64,000 nucleotides of DNA from Candidatus Hydrogenedentota bacterium (GCA_029556545.1 JAKQEQ010000017.1:202699-266698); one strand, 5' to 3'. Positions 6,739-16,082 are shown, counted from the stretch's first letter. A program made the numbers and translations. Notes: generated by a model not told the origin, from the sequence alone.

Positions 6739-7008
6739 ATGACTACGCGTGGGATGGTGATCACCTTCATTGTCTTGTTCATCCTATTGTTTGGAAGCAT
6801 TATTTCCTACCAACTGGAGATGCCCTATGACAACGCGCCTGCATCTCCTATTGAACGATGGCTTATCGTGTGCATTGTAGGTGGCCTGATTTCGGCCATT
6901 GGGGCTTGCTTCTTCACCGGAGCGATTGCTGCGGCTTTTGGAGCGTTTTCCGGGCCCGACATCGAAGGTCGAAGTTCGTCGGATTTGCCGCCCTTCGGCG
7001 GTGAATGA
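6739..7008 (+). CDS. Small two-pass membrane protein, unknown
   Basis: This 89-residue protein has two hydrophobic segments, VITFIVLFILLFGSIISY (residues 7-24) and WLIVCIVGGLISAIGACFF (about 41-59), and a Gly/Ala-rich stretch after the second. The ATG at 6739 is preceded by GAGG with seven bases between. Upstream in-frame TTG (6706) and ATG (6712) codons lack a ribosome-binding site. Local GC is lower than that of the chromosome on the right, so it may still belong to the accessory patch. No family is recognised. Confidence 0.5.
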   Translation: MTTRGMVITFIVLFILLFGSIISYQLEMPYDNAPASPIERWLIVCIVGGLISAIGACFFTGAIAAAFGAFSGPDIEGRSSSDLPPFGGE

Positions 7009-7274
7009 GGGCTCGACATGATTCTAGTGCGTACGACTGTAGGCCAGTCTCTGGGGGGTAGTCGGTATAGGCCTCACGTTACAGATGGTTTGGACCCTTG
7101 GAAATTACGGGTGGAGTAATTATTATAGTAGACTATCCACAGGTGCGGCGATGTCGAGCGAGCCATGAGGCGTCAGAATAACGAGAAGAGCTAGCAATTA
7201 TCTGCATGGTGCTCGGCTAGAGTAGCGACCCGCGAACCTTCTTGTACCTGCGGAATGCGATTAGCTTAGCAGAA

Positions 7275-8237
7275 CTACTCTAAGAACATGGGCTGAAGCC
7301 ACGCCATTGCGTCGCCCGCGCCGTAAAACTCGAAGCGGATGTAGGTGTACTTGCCTTCGGGATTGGCGGTGAACTGCGTCGCGGGTCCAGGCACATTCTG
7401 AAGAACGCGGCCCCTGTCGCCAATGACACGGATCTTCTGCGCGTTGTCAGCGCGCACGGATACGGTCAGGCCCTGCACGTCGATGGCGTCCACGGTAACT
7501 CCGGTCGATGAGTAGAATCGGCCGGTCTGCATGGCGGCCACAATTTCGTCAGCGCCGCGTGAATCCGACTGCACCATCACCCAGCCCATGCCCGCGTGAT
7601 CGGGATAGGCATGACTGTCATCCGTGGCGAACCCGTAGATGCGCCGGCCTTGGGCAAGCAGCCTGTCCCATTTGTCCGTCGCCAGTTCGCTCCCTTCCAA
7701 GACAAGGATGACGCCATTATAAATCTCGATGCCGGTGTAGCCCTGCCATTTCTCCAGCGACTCCAGCGGGCAGTGATTGTAGTTCTGTGTCCAGTTCGGG
7801 TGGTTGAAGATGGCGAACCCGCCTTCTTTCGCGACCTGATCGATCACGGCTTGGCGGTCGGCGCCGGGCGGGACCAGCGTTTTCGCGTCCACGTGGAGCA
7901 GATGCGGCCCGTTGGCGCTAATCTCATTGCCCGCGATCAACGTCATCCCCTTGGAGTCCAGCGAATCGACGGGGGTTACCATATCATGGTCGGTGATCAC
8001 CAGAAAGTCGTATCCGAGCCTCGCGAAGACGTCCACAACTTCCTGCGGCGGTTTCGCCCCGTCGCTCTGGTTGGTGTGCGTGTGAAGATTGCCGCGGAGC
8101 CACGTGGCGACGTTCGGATCATAGGTGGATAGCAGCCTGGCGGGCGTCTTGGCGACTTCCTGCGCGCACGCGGCGCATGCCGCGACTACAACCAACAGGC
8201 AGAAACCGGTACGCATCAAGCTGATTCTCGGAGACAT
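7275..8237 (-). CDS. Secreted PHP-domain (CehA/McbA-like) metallohydrolase
   Basis: This 320-residue protein has a signal peptide (hydrophobic segment at residues 10-24, cleavage near ACAQE) and then a PHP domain. Metal-binding motifs are HTHT at 52-55, DHD at 83-85, NHPNW near 150, and FATDDSHAY further on. The C-terminal segment is beta-rich (ITVSVRAD, YIRFEFYG) and may be a small accessory domain. CehA/McbA relatives act on phosphoester or carbamate bonds, but the natural substrate here is unknown. GGGAGGG stands eight bases before the ATG at 8237. It is divergent from the propeller gene at 8490 with about 250 bp between. Confidence 0.85.
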   Translation of the reverse strand: MSPRISLMRTGFCLLVVVAACAACAQEVAKTPARLLSTYDPNVATWLRGNLHTHTNQSDGAKPPQEVVDVFARLGYDFLVITDHDMVTPVDSLDSKGMTLIAGNEISANGPHLLHVDAKTLVPPGADRQAVIDQVAKEGGFAIFNHPNWTQNYNHCPLESLEKWQGYTGIEIYNGVILVLEGSELATDKWDRLLAQGRRIYGFATDDSHAYPDHAGMGWVMVQSDSRGADEIVAAMQTGRFYSSTGVTVDAIDVQGLTVSVRADNAQKIRVIGDRGRVLQNVPGPATQFTANPEGKYTYIRFEFYGAGDAMAWLQPMFLE

Positions 8238-8489
8238 GACTGACCCTCCCGATTATCGCAAGAACCATAACACAACCAAGACCCGGTGTTCAGGCAGCCT
8301 CAAGAGCCTGAACTCTTTTGTCCTCAACTTTGTGCCCCTGCGGTGCATCTTGATCATGGAGGTGTGTGCCTCCGGACAAGATTGCGCCGCCTTCCTTCTT
8401 GCAAGATGTCGGCACGGGCTATAGTGTAGCGCAAACAAGGCCCTGTTTCGGGTTCAGTTCAACGCGGCGGCTTACGCCTTGAGGAGCGT

Positions 8490-10028
8490 GTGAAAGCCAT
8501 GGTCTCCCGACACAATACGCATCGGTGCATTGGCGTGTTCTTATCCTCGCTGCTGGTCCTGGTAACGGACGCGTTTGCGGACGAACCGCCCGTCGACATC
8601 GGCCGGCGCCTCGAACTCTTCGTAGACACGTATTTGATCGACGGCATGCAGGGCGCGGCGGAACTGCGCTTGCACCACCCGGTACGCCGGGAAGTCGCCA
8701 TCGTGCACGACGCGCCGTGGGAAGGCAACGGCGGCGGCTACCACACCGTATTTCAGGACGACGAGGTGTATCGCATGTACTACCATGCCTGGCAGACCCC
8801 GCTGTCCGGCGGGCAAACGCATCCCCTCTACATCGCTTACGCCGAGAGCCCGGACGGCATCCATTGGGTCAAGCCGAACCTTGGCCTCGTGGAGTTCAAT
8901 GGTACACGAGCCAACAACATCGTGCTTGCCGAAATCAACGGAGGCGAATGCCACGATTTTGCGCCGTTCAAGGACACGAACCCAGGGGTGGCGCCGGGCG
9001 AGGAATACAAGGCGATCGGCTTGGGCAGAAACCCGCACGGACTCTACGCGTTCAAGTCGTCCGATGCGATTCATTGGACGCTCTGCAACGGCAGCGCGCC
9101 CGTCATGACGGGGCATCCGTTCGATACGCAGAACATCACGTTCTGGGACCCAACGATTGGCAAGTACCGCGCCTATATCCGCGATTTTGAGAATGGTTGC
9201 CGCGGCATCATGACGGCGACCTCGGATGACTACCTCCATTGGTCGGAACGGGAGTGGCTGGAGTTCCCGGACGCGCCGACGGAACAGCTCTACACCAATC
9301 AGGTCAAGCCGTACTATCGCGCCGCGCATATCCTCATCGGTTTTCCCTCGCGCTACGTCGATCGCGGCTGGACGCCCGCCACGCGCGCGCTGCCCTCGCT
9401 CGACCTGCGCGAGGAACGCGCAAGGACAAGCGAGCGGTACGGCACGGCCGTCACGGACGCCCTCTTCATGACCAGCCGCGACGGACGAACATTCCACCGC
9501 TGGGACGAGGCGTTCATCCGCCCGGGTTTGCGTACGCGGCATAATTGGGCTTACGGCGACAATTACATCGCGTGGCACGTGGTCGAGACGGCATCGGCCG
9601 ACGACGATTCGCCGCGGGAATTGTCCCTTTACGCCACGGAGAGCTACTTCACCGGCGACAGTTCGCGACTGCGACGTTACACCATGCGGATAGACGGGTT
9701 CGCATCCGTCTTCGCGCCGCTGGGCGGCGGCGAGATGACGACCAAGCCGCTGATCTTCTCCGGCGACCGCCTGACCCTCAATTTCTCGACATCCGCGGGC
9801 GGCGGTATCCGCGTCGAGATACAGGATGCGGCGGGCAATCCGGTTCCCGGCTATGCGTTGGACGCCTGCGACGAAATCTTCGGTGATGCGCTCGAATGCG
9901 CCGTGCAATGGCGCGGCAATGCGGACATCGCCCCGCTCGCCGGACAGCCCGTTCGTCTCCGGTTTGCCCTTAAGGACGCCGACGTGTTCGCCCTGCGCTT
10001 TGCCGGGTCCATTACCTCAGAGAAGTAG
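8490..10028 (+). CDS. Secreted glycosidase-like five-bladed beta-propeller protein
   Basis: This 512-residue exported protein has a signal peptide ending near DAFADEP. It is rich in propeller strands of the GH32/43/68-like type: EVYRMYYHAW, IAYAESPDGIHWVKPNLG, SSDAIHWTLCNG, FWDPTIGKYRAYIRD, YNYI-like repeats and DDYLHWSEREW. Such proteins in PVC-like bacteria are predicted to bind or cleave glycans. The invariant acid pair was not identifiable with confidence. The C-terminus (FSTSAGGGIRVEIQD, PVRLRFALKDADVFALRF) forms a beta-sandwich often found with these propellers. GTG at 8490 and ATG at 8499 are both possible starts behind GAGGAG. Confidence 0.7.
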   Translation: MKAMVSRHNTHRCIGVFLSSLLVLVTDAFADEPPVDIGRRLELFVDTYLIDGMQGAAELRLHHPVRREVAIVHDAPWEGNGGGYHTVFQDDEVYRMYYHAWQTPLSGGQTHPLYIAYAESPDGIHWVKPNLGLVEFNGTRANNIVLAEINGGECHDFAPFKDTNPGVAPGEEYKAIGLGRNPHGLYAFKSSDAIHWTLCNGSAPVMTGHPFDTQNITFWDPTIGKYRAYIRDFENGCRGIMTATSDDYLHWSEREWLEFPDAPTEQLYTNQVKPYYRAAHILIGFPSRYVDRGWTPATRALPSLDLREERARTSERYGTAVTDALFMTSRDGRTFHRWDEAFIRPGLRTRHNWAYGDNYIAWHVVETASADDDSPRELSLYATESYFTGDSSRLRRYTMRIDGFASVFAPLGGGEMTTKPLIFSGDRLTLNFSTSAGGGIRVEIQDAAGNPVPGYALDACDEIFGDALECAVQWRGNADIAPLAGQPVRLRFALKDADVFALRFAGSITSEK

Positions 10029-10232
10029 GCGGCGGGGCTGACACAGGGCATGGCAGCAAGCCCGGCTCAGGCTGTAAGGCCTTGCGGAATCCGGCCAATG
10101 GGCATAGAATGGAGACGTCCTTCAATATGCGGGGCCGCCGTCGCGGAGGGAAATGATGTGGTGACGGCGAGACGCGCTCGAATACCAGGGTTCGAACTTG
10201 CGGCGATTGCGGTCGTCAGAGGAGGTCGGTGT

Positions 10233-10868
10233 ATGTGCGTTACTTCCAGAAGACTGCTCCAAGGGGCATTGTGCGTGGCGCTGCTGGCGCTTGCGCCGGG
10301 ATGCATCATCAAGGTGCCGATACAGGATTCCCAGTCGATCGCGTTCCCGCAAGGCGTCTACGACGTATCCATTGGCGGTCCGGGTGAGCAGGTGTTCAAC
10401 CTGACGATTCCCATCTCCTCCTTGTGCAGTCTCCCGACGGCGGGCGACGTCATCACGGAGTTTCTCGCAAGCGGTCAGGGACTGCCGATTGGACGGTTCC
10501 TGCTTGAAGCCGACCACGCATGGGTGGAAGCATTCACGTTCGGATTTGACGGTGCGAATTTCCCTATAAGTACACAAGTAGGTGAACCTTTTGAGTTAAG
10601 GGCCCGCATAGTGGGTCCGGACGGCGAACTGGCGCGTTGCAGCGCAACGCAGATTCCCCCGCTCGCGGCGTTAACGATGATTGCCAAGCCCACCTCGCCC
10701 ATCGACATCCTGCAGTTTCATTTGCCGCCCGGCGAATGCCTGCGTGCCGAATTCATACTCACGGGGAAGAACCCGCGCGTGAATTTTCCTGTCGCGGTCG
10801 GGATAACGATGAAGGTGGAACTCCACACCCGTGGTTTTATCGACGTGAGTGCTTTCGGCCTGCCCTGA
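10233..10868 (+). CDS. Hypothetical lipoprotein
   Basis: This 211-residue protein has a lipoprotein signal: Arg-Arg then a hydrophobic core and the lipobox ALAPGC near residues 19-24. The mature part is beta-rich and contains no recognisable catalytic motif. The ATG at 10233 follows AGAGGAGG, and the frame open further upstream (to 10050) lacks a ribosome-binding site. It follows the propeller gene by about 200 bp on the same strand and could be co-transcribed. The Cys should be lipid-modified and anchor the protein to a membrane. Function is unknown. Confidence 0.65.
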   Translation: MCVTSRRLLQGALCVALLALAPGCIIKVPIQDSQSIAFPQGVYDVSIGGPGEQVFNLTIPISSLCSLPTAGDVITEFLASGQGLPIGRFLLEADHAWVEAFTFGFDGANFPISTQVGEPFELRARIVGPDGELARCSATQIPPLAALTMIAKPTSPIDILQFHLPPGECLRAEFILTGKNPRVNFPVAVGITMKVELHTRGFIDVSAFGLP

Positions 10869-11177
10869 GAACACGGCATTTGTGCTGGGTTTGGTTACAT
10901 TGAATGCCCGCCGCGAACTCGCGCCGCGTATGGAATCATGCGTGTGTGAATTGTGATGGTTGTCCCTTGCGGGGCTGTCGATCGAATCATGTCTGTGCCA
11001 CTAGTCTGGCGTTGAGCCGGATGATATGCCATGCTTCCGTCAGGTGGGAGGGCTGACAGGAAGGAAGGTCCCGCTTGCTGGACGGATGACAGGCACAGTT
11101 GGTCTAGGTTCACCGGACAATGAACGAACTGGTCTCGCGGGACCGCCCCATCCAAGCGCCGGAGCGACAGCCAGAGG
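10869..11177. other. Convergent intergenic region, nothing recognised
   Basis: This stretch of about 310 bp lies between the end of the lipoprotein gene and the end of the minus-strand ABC operon. I found no RNA gene, ORF with a ribosome-binding site, or strong hairpin. It presumably contains terminators for both convergent units, but none is convincing by eye. Confidence 0.4.
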
Positions 11178-12206
11178 TCATTTCAGCGCGCCGGTCTCCG
11201 GGGCATAACGCCAGTCCCGGCCGGGATAGGGGTGCTCGGGCAAGACCGCCAGGTAGCCGGGCCGGACCAGTTCTTCGAGGGAAGCGGGCCAACGGCCCTG
11301 ATCGCGGTGGAACTTCTCAAGGACGTTTCGGATAGCGGTCTCACGGCGGCGCAGGTCCTCGTCGAGCAACGACGTATTGCGCACGACGCCGTCCGCGTCG
11401 ATGAAGAAGCTTCCGCCGAAGGGGTCTTGCGGCAGCGCCGTGATAACGCCGGCGCGGAGAAGTTCATCGAGGTCTTTCACGGGCGTGCGGGTCCGGCGCG
11501 CGTGGCGAGCGGCCTGTTCCGTGAGTGCGCGACAGTACTCGCGGATGGCCAGTTCCTCCAGCTTGCGCACCGCCATGTCGCGCAGCAGGCGGTCGTCGCT
11601 TTCCGCCAGCTTCTCCCACATCTCCCGCTCGATGGCCGTGTCCGTAATAGCGCCCGCCTCGCGCAACTTGTCCACAAGATCCGCGACAAAGGCGGGCGCG
11701 CGACCCGTGTCGGCGCTCATGGCAAGATACAACCGCGCCCGCTCGCGGGCACCCGGCTCGCCTTTCCGATTCAGGAGATGGATCATCGCCATCTCATATG
11801 GCAGTTCCCACGCGGTCGGCACTTGGGCCACGCCCTTTTCGAGGAGTCGTAGGCCCGCGTCGTCGTCGGCGCGCAGCGACGCGAGGAAGATACCGCCGTA
11901 GCGGTACACGTCCTTGAAATACGGATCAAGGCGCACGCACGTGTGCAGCATGTGGTTGAGCCACGTGAACGCGCGGTCGCCCTTCAGTTCCGACGCCGTG
12001 TATTGAACGCAGCGGAGCCACAAGAAGTCGGCGATGATACTGTCCATGCCGCAGGTGAAGTAATTCAGCAGCTTCTCGTTGGGCAGGTAGAGCAGTTCGT
12101 CCTTCACTGGGGCGCGGGCGGCGTCCACCCGCAATTGCGCGGTAATGACGAGCGTGACCAGCAGCGCGACGCCGCAAAGCGCCAACATTCGGACGGCGCT
12201 GCTCAT
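11178..12206 (-). CDS. Membrane-anchored protein with pseudopilin-like C-terminal repeats
   Basis: This 342-residue protein starts with one membrane segment (LALCGVALLVTLVITAQL). A helical TPR-like region follows (FTWLNHMLHTCVRLDPYFKDVYRYGG, written here in parts: DPYFKDVY, GIFLA). Near the end are two copies of a motif seen at type II pseudopilin C-termini: LPQDPFGGSFFIDADG and LPEHPYPGRDWRYAPETG, each preceded by a short helix (LDELLRAGVI, LEELVRPGYL). The ATG overlaps the permease stop as ATGA, so it is translationally coupled to the ABC genes. It probably works with the transporter in export or envelope assembly, but this is inference. Confidence 0.65.
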   Translation of the reverse strand: MSSAVRMLALCGVALLVTLVITAQLRVDAARAPVKDELLYLPNEKLLNYFTCGMDSIIADFLWLRCVQYTASELKGDRAFTWLNHMLHTCVRLDPYFKDVYRYGGIFLASLRADDDAGLRLLEKGVAQVPTAWELPYEMAMIHLLNRKGEPGARERARLYLAMSADTGRAPAFVADLVDKLREAGAITDTAIEREMWEKLAESDDRLLRDMAVRKLEELAIREYCRALTEQAARHARRTRTPVKDLDELLRAGVITALPQDPFGGSFFIDADGVVRNTSLLDEDLRRRETAIRNVLEKFHRDQGRWPASLEELVRPGYLAVLPEHPYPGRDWRYAPETGALK

Positions 12207-12967
12207 ACGTCCTTGTCCTCGAAAGCGAGGGCCGCGAGAATGAGCAACGCCGCCGTATAGGCCAGCCCGTAAACCAAGACCCACGCGACATACGCCGGAG
12301 CGACAGGCACACCGTTGGCCGCTTCCGCGCGGATGTCGAAGTTGCTCAGGTTCGGGATGAGGTAATAGGCGATTTCGAGCACTTGTTTCGCGACGGTGCC
12401 GTCGAACTGCGGCGGCAAGTCGCGAAACACGCCGGTGGCATGGCCGAATGCGTACACGGAAAAGACAATAATTGCACCCAGAATGGGCGAGGTCAGCGCG
12501 GAAAGGAGCACAGCGAAGGCTGTTACCAGCAGCAGTTTCCAGTAAATGAGCAGGATCGCGAGGAAGAACATGGCGTCGAGGCCGCCGCCGAGCAGCAGCA
12601 CGTACACCGCCGAGACGCCCGTCATGATCGCCGTAACAGCCAGGAGCAGTCCCATAAGGCCGAGATACTTACCCAGAATGAATTCGTAGCGGTGCATCGG
12701 CTGCGTGATGATCGTGTACAGCGTGCGCTTGTCGATCTCCTTGTACACGAGGCTCGTGCCGACGAAGATGGCGATCAACACGCCAAACAGCGAAATCGCC
12801 GCCAGCGCGATATCCTTGACGATTTTGATGTCCTGCCCGATGCTGATCCAGCCGAGCGCCTTTGACCCGAAGATGGTCACGCCTGCGAAGAAGAGCAGCA
12901 CGTACAGCACCTTGTCGCGCACGGACTCGCGAAAGGTGTTCCGAGCAACGGCGAGCATGCGGTTCAT
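12203..12967 (-). CDS. ABC-2 type transporter permease
   Basis: This 254-residue integral membrane protein has six predicted transmembrane segments. Its N-terminal amphipathic start (MLAVARNTFRESVRDKVLYVLL) is typical of ABC-2/NatB-like permeases. The segment IDKRTLYTIITQPMHRYEFILGKYLG is the common cytoplasmic coupling loop (given here in shorter form: IDKRTLYTIITQP). The start overlaps the ATPase stop by four bases. Together with the ATPase it should form an exporter moving an unknown substrate across the inner membrane. Confidence 0.9.
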   Translation of the reverse strand: MNRMLAVARNTFRESVRDKVLYVLLFFAGVTIFGSKALGWISIGQDIKIVKDIALAAISLFGVLIAIFVGTSLVYKEIDKRTLYTIITQPMHRYEFILGKYLGLMGLLLAVTAIMTGVSAVYVLLLGGGLDAMFFLAILLIYWKLLLVTAFAVLLSALTSPILGAIIVFSVYAFGHATGVFRDLPPQFDGTVAKQVLEIAYYLIPNLSNFDIRAEAANGVPVAPAYVAWVLVYGLAYTAALLILAALAFEDKDV

Positions 12968-13893
12968 GAAGCCTTATCCTTCTCCTGTGCTTCGATGAAG
13001 TAGTCTTCGAGCGACTTGCGAACCGGGCTGAATTCGACGAGCCGCCCGCCCGCGCCGTGCACGGCCCGCACCAGGTCATTGGCGGCGTCCTGGCCGTCCA
13101 CGAGGAAAGCGTCCAATTCATCGAGGGTCCGATGCGATACGGCGCGCGCCGCCAGTGGTCGCGCCGCTTCCGGCGAGAGCCCGGCCACGATGATTTCGAC
13201 CTGCTTCACCTGTTCGCCAAGCAATTCATCGAGCCGGCCTTCGTGAGTAAGGCGACCGCGAACGAGGATTCCGACCCGGTCACAAATCTGCTCGACGTCG
13301 CCCAGCACGTGGGAACTGAAGAACAGGGTCTTCTTCGCATCGCGCATCCACAGAATCAACTCGCGAATCGACCGCCGACCCAACGGATCGAGCCCACTCA
13401 TCGGTTCATCGAGGATAAGAATCGGCGGGTCTCCCACCAACGCCACCGCGAATCCGAGCCGCTGGCGCATCCCCTTTGAGAACCCTTTGACGCGCTGGTC
13501 CGCGATACCGCGCAAATCGAGCATGCCGGCGAGTTTCTCCCACTCGCGCGCCCGCGCCGCCGCATCGAGCCCTTGAAGTCTGGCGTAGAAATCAATCGTC
13601 TCCCGCGGCGTCAGGTACTCGTAGAAATAGGGCTGCTCCGGCAGGTAGCCGATGAGCCCCCGGGCCTTGCGCGTCCGCGCGTTCTCGCCAAGCACGAACG
13701 CCTCGCCCGAGGTGGGTCGCAGCAGGCTGCACAGTATCTTGATTGTCGTGGTCTTGCCCGCGCCGTTCCGCCCGAGGAACCCGTAAACCTCGCCCTCGCG
13801 CACGTTCAGGTCCACGGCCTCCAACGCGCGCATCTGTGTCCTGCCCACCGCGCGGTAGACCTTGCCCAATTCACGTGTCACAATCGCCGACAT
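12964..13893 (-). CDS. ABC transporter ATP-binding protein
   Basis: This 309-residue ATPase of the CcmA/NatA type has Walker A GRNGAGKTTT, Q-loop YLPEQPYFYE, signature FSKGMRQRLG, Walker B ILILDEPMSGLD and H-loop FFSSHVLGD, in order. The C-terminal 80 residues (QVKEQVEIIVAGLSPE region) form the usual regulatory tail of this subgroup. The ATG at 13893 is preferred because the AAGGA upstream is too close to the ATG at 13905. It is the first gene of a three-gene operon with four-base overlaps. Substrate is unknown. Confidence 0.9.
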   Translation of the reverse strand: MSAIVTRELGKVYRAVGRTQMRALEAVDLNVREGEVYGFLGRNGAGKTTTIKILCSLLRPTSGEAFVLGENARTRKARGLIGYLPEQPYFYEYLTPRETIDFYARLQGLDAAARAREWEKLAGMLDLRGIADQRVKGFSKGMRQRLGFAVALVGDPPILILDEPMSGLDPLGRRSIRELILWMRDAKKTLFFSSHVLGDVEQICDRVGILVRGRLTHEGRLDELLGEQVKQVEIIVAGLSPEAARPLAARAVSHRTLDELDAFLVDGQDAANDLVRAVHGAGGRLVEFSPVRKSLEDYFIEAQEKDKAS

Positions 13894-14020
13894 AGCCGCA
13901 TCCATTCCTTACCGAATTCCCGTGTTCCGCGGAAATTCTATCGCGAGCGGCGTCGCTTGTCCAGACCCTGAGATTCCCGTTGCATGCGCGACGCCCCCAT
14001 GCGTCCCACGCTTCGAGTAA

Positions 14021-14049
14021 TTGACAAAATGGGTATAGCATGAGACAAT
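14021..14049 (+). promoter_or_regulatory. Putative sigma70-type promoter
   Basis: A perfect TTGACA (14021-14026) is followed after 17 bp by GACAAT (14044-14049), which matches four of six -10 positions. It points right toward the gene at 14094. Transcription from it would start near 14056, after the ATG at 14040, which favours the later start codon. Confidence 0.45.
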
Positions 14050-14093
14050 TAACGATGGCGTCATGTGCGTCGCCAAGGTGGAAGCGCGCGTTT

Positions 14094-14678
14094 ATGGGAG
14101 TGCGTATAGATACTTCCGCTGTGGATGCGCTCGCGTTTCGACGCGTAACGCGAGACGAAGGACCCGGTCTATTTCGCCGCGGCAGGGGGGAACTGGCCCC
14201 GGCGGGACGCACGCCGGAGTCCCAGCAAAGAGAACAGCCGCCAAGGGCCGGTTTCGGGGAGGGCACGGTATCGCTTCCCGGGGCGACCCTCCGCACGGTA
14301 AAGCGAAATCTGTATGAGGCGCGGCGGGTGGTGCCGAGCGTCGAGGAAATGCGCCGTGAGGCGGCGGCCCGCATTCGCCAGGAGCAAGCGCGACTCGAGG
14401 CCGAGTCACGCATCGGCGGGCGCGAGGTTCGCGCGCCGGAACCACACCGCGCCGTCGATCCCGAGGCGGAAGCGGCGGAGCGTCGTGCGGAAGAAGTTGC
14501 CGCGCCCGATCCCCAACGGCTCCGCCCGAAAGCCGCGCCGCAATCGCGTGTGTTCGAGGAGCAACAGGAAGCAATCCCGCGGGTACGTGACCAGCGTGCT
14601 ACTCCCGCGCCAGCGCCGCGCCCCGCTCCGGAACGGCAACCGCCGGGAACGCCGGTCCGTCTCGATATCCTCATCTGA
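14094..14678 (+). CDS. Arg/Ala/Pro-rich hypothetical protein
   Basis: This 194-residue, low-complexity protein is rich in Arg, Ala, Glu and Pro. The N-terminus MGVRIDTSAVDALAFRRV looks ordered. A coiled-coil-like stretch follows (SVEEMRREAAARIRQEQARL), then a disordered tail of A/P/R-rich sequence. AAGGTGG lies 12 bases before the ATG at 14094, and an upstream ATG at 14040 overlaps the predicted promoter. No family is recognised. Its composition resembles scaffold or flagellar-hook accessory proteins, but nothing specific supports a function. Confidence 0.45.
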   Translation: MGVRIDTSAVDALAFRRVTRDEGPGLFRRGRGELAPAGRTPESQQREQPPRAGFGEGTVSLPGATLRTVKRNLYEARRVVPSVEEMRREAAARIRQEQARLEAESRIGGREVRAPEPHRAVDPEAEAAERRAEEVAAPDPQRLRPKAAPQSRVFEEQQEAIPRVRDQRATPAPAPRPAPERQPPGTPVRLDILI

Positions 14679-14821
14679 CAAGACCCCCCATACACACGCT
14701 TGGCGCTTGCGGCGCCCCCTTGTAGCGCGTCCGCGGCGTATAGTACCGTAACAGCGTCGGCATGAGCCGTGCCGGGCAAGCGGCAACATAACCCAACAAC
14801 ACCTCTTGAAGGAGTCTGGCC

Positions 14822-15502
14822 ATGATGACGCGCGTCGCGCTGTTCCTGGTTGCCGTACTGATTGTATTGGGCGTATTGGTGACCGTCTATGCGCTTCTGG
14901 AGCGCCAGGGGGTCGAAACTGAGACCGTGAAGGAGCCGACGAAGGAGGAGTTGATGCCTGAACTGCGCGGTCTGGTAATGCCCTTGCGCCAGGTGCTGGA
15001 CACCCCGGTCGGATCGGGCATTGTCATGACGCCGTACGTGCGTGAACAAGTGGTGGGCGCCGTGCGCGAGGCGCAGCTCAAGTACGGGGGCACCGAGGGA
15101 GGGAGGGCAGCCCTGAGAGCCCTCGCGGACGAAGTGGGCGAGATGGCGAAGGAAGCGCGCGACCGGGAGAAGTGGGCGGTGGTGCAGGCTTGCATCGATG
15201 TGTATGAACTTCTCGGAATGACCAGCCTTATGTTGCGCCGCATGGACCAAAAAGCCGAACTCATGCTGGCCATGCCGAAAGTGCGCGTGGTCGGCATCGT
15301 GGATGACCCCGGGAAAGAACAGACTTACATCCTCATGCGCTTGATCGACCGCGAGACCCAGCAGTTCGAGAGCCGGTACGCGCGCGTGGGCGAGGAGGTG
15401 GACAGCCTGAAGATACTTGACATTGTCGGCAGAAACGCGGGCGTGCGGTTTGCCTATACGCGAATTCCCGGCCTCGAATTCGAGGTCGAGGTCTTCAAAT
15501 AG
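14822..15502 (+). CDS. Hypothetical protein with N-terminal membrane anchor
   Basis: This 226-residue protein has one N-terminal transmembrane helix (VALFLVAVLIVLGVLVTVYA, residues 5-24) and then a soluble helical region of alternating charge. The C-terminal 80 residues look like a small beta domain (KVRVVGIVDDPGKEQTYILM, GVRFAYTRIPGLEFEVEV). AAGGAGTC precedes the ATG at good spacing. It probably faces the periplasm. No family is recognised. Confidence 0.6.
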   Translation: MMTRVALFLVAVLIVLGVLVTVYALLERQGVETETVKEPTKEELMPELRGLVMPLRQVLDTPVGSGIVMTPYVREQVVGAVREAQLKYGGTEGGRAALRALADEVGEMAKEARDREKWAVVQACIDVYELLGMTSLMLRRMDQKAELMLAMPKVRVVGIVDDPGKEQTYILMRLIDRETQQFESRYARVGEEVDSLKILDIVGRNAGVRFAYTRIPGLEFEVEVFK

Positions 15503-15548
15503 GGGCCGGCGGCTGAATCGGGCAAGGAGGTGAGCGCGCGAAGCGGTC

Positions 15549-16082
15549 ATGAAACCCTTTCACAAGCGGACTTTTAGGGGCCCGGGCCAGTTCCTCGCCG
15601 AGGGGGGTTACCTGCTCCGAAGGGCATGGGCGGTCGCTCGTCTCTTGCGCGGAAACGGCCTCGAATCGGGGCTTCGCGAGCGGTTGTTTCTCGCCGTCAC
15701 GCAGGTGAACCAGTGCCGTACCTGCGCGTGGGCGCACACACGCATCGCGCTCGGGGAGGGCGTCGCGGCGGACGAAGTGCGCGCGCTCCTGCGCCGCGAT
15801 CTGGAGGCGACCCCCGAAGCGGAACGGGAGGCGGTCCTCTACGCGCAGCACTGGGCCGACACGGACGGACGCCCTGACGCTGAGGCCGTGTCGCGTCTCG
15901 CGATCCGCTATGACGCGGACACGCTCGACCGTATTCACTTGGCGCTGCGGTTCATCCGCTTCTCCAACTATCTCGGGAACTTGACGGAGCATCTCGTATT
16001 CCGGATCACCTTCGGACGGCTGGGCGATGCCGGCGGCGGGCCGAAAGCGCCGGGCGGCGCCGCTCCCGATGAACTCCCGTGA
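15549..16082 (+). CDS. AhpD-like / carboxymuconolactone decarboxylase family protein
   Basis: This 177-residue helical protein has the AhpD-type active site NQCRTCAWAHTRIAL (CxxC followed by His three residues on), near residues 56-70. Family members are thiol-dependent peroxidase partners or decarboxylases. The CxxC-x3-H form favours a peroxidase-like redox role. The later region DTLDRIHLALRFIRFSNYLG fits the family's helical hairpin. An excellent AAGGAGGTGA lies at 15523-15532, but the only in-frame start (ATG 15549) is 16 bases away, unusually far. The gene precedes an amidohydrolase by 28 bp. Confidence 0.85.
   Translation: MKPFHKRTFRGPGQFLAEGGYLLRRAWAVARLLRGNGLESGLRERLFLAVTQVNQCRTCAWAHTRIALGEGVAADEVRALLRRDLEATPEAEREAVLYAQHWADTDGRPDAEAVSRLAIRYDADTLDRIHLALRFIRFSNYLGNLTEHLVFRITFGRLGDAGGGPKAPGGAAPDELP

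Noticed and set aside
10185-10215. A tRNA-like T-loop (GGTTCGAAC)
   Set aside because: No acceptor stem, D-arm or anticodon arm can be formed around it. It lies in the leader of a lipoprotein gene.
11030-11110. Possible SRP or RNase P RNA from AGGAAGGAAGG-like sequence
   Set aside because: The conserved loops and pairing of these RNAs are not present on either strand.
13871-15550. A 559-codon open frame on the minus strand over two plus-strand genes
   Set aside because: It has no protein-like motif, and the plus-strand genes have ribosome-binding sites and sensible domain patterns.
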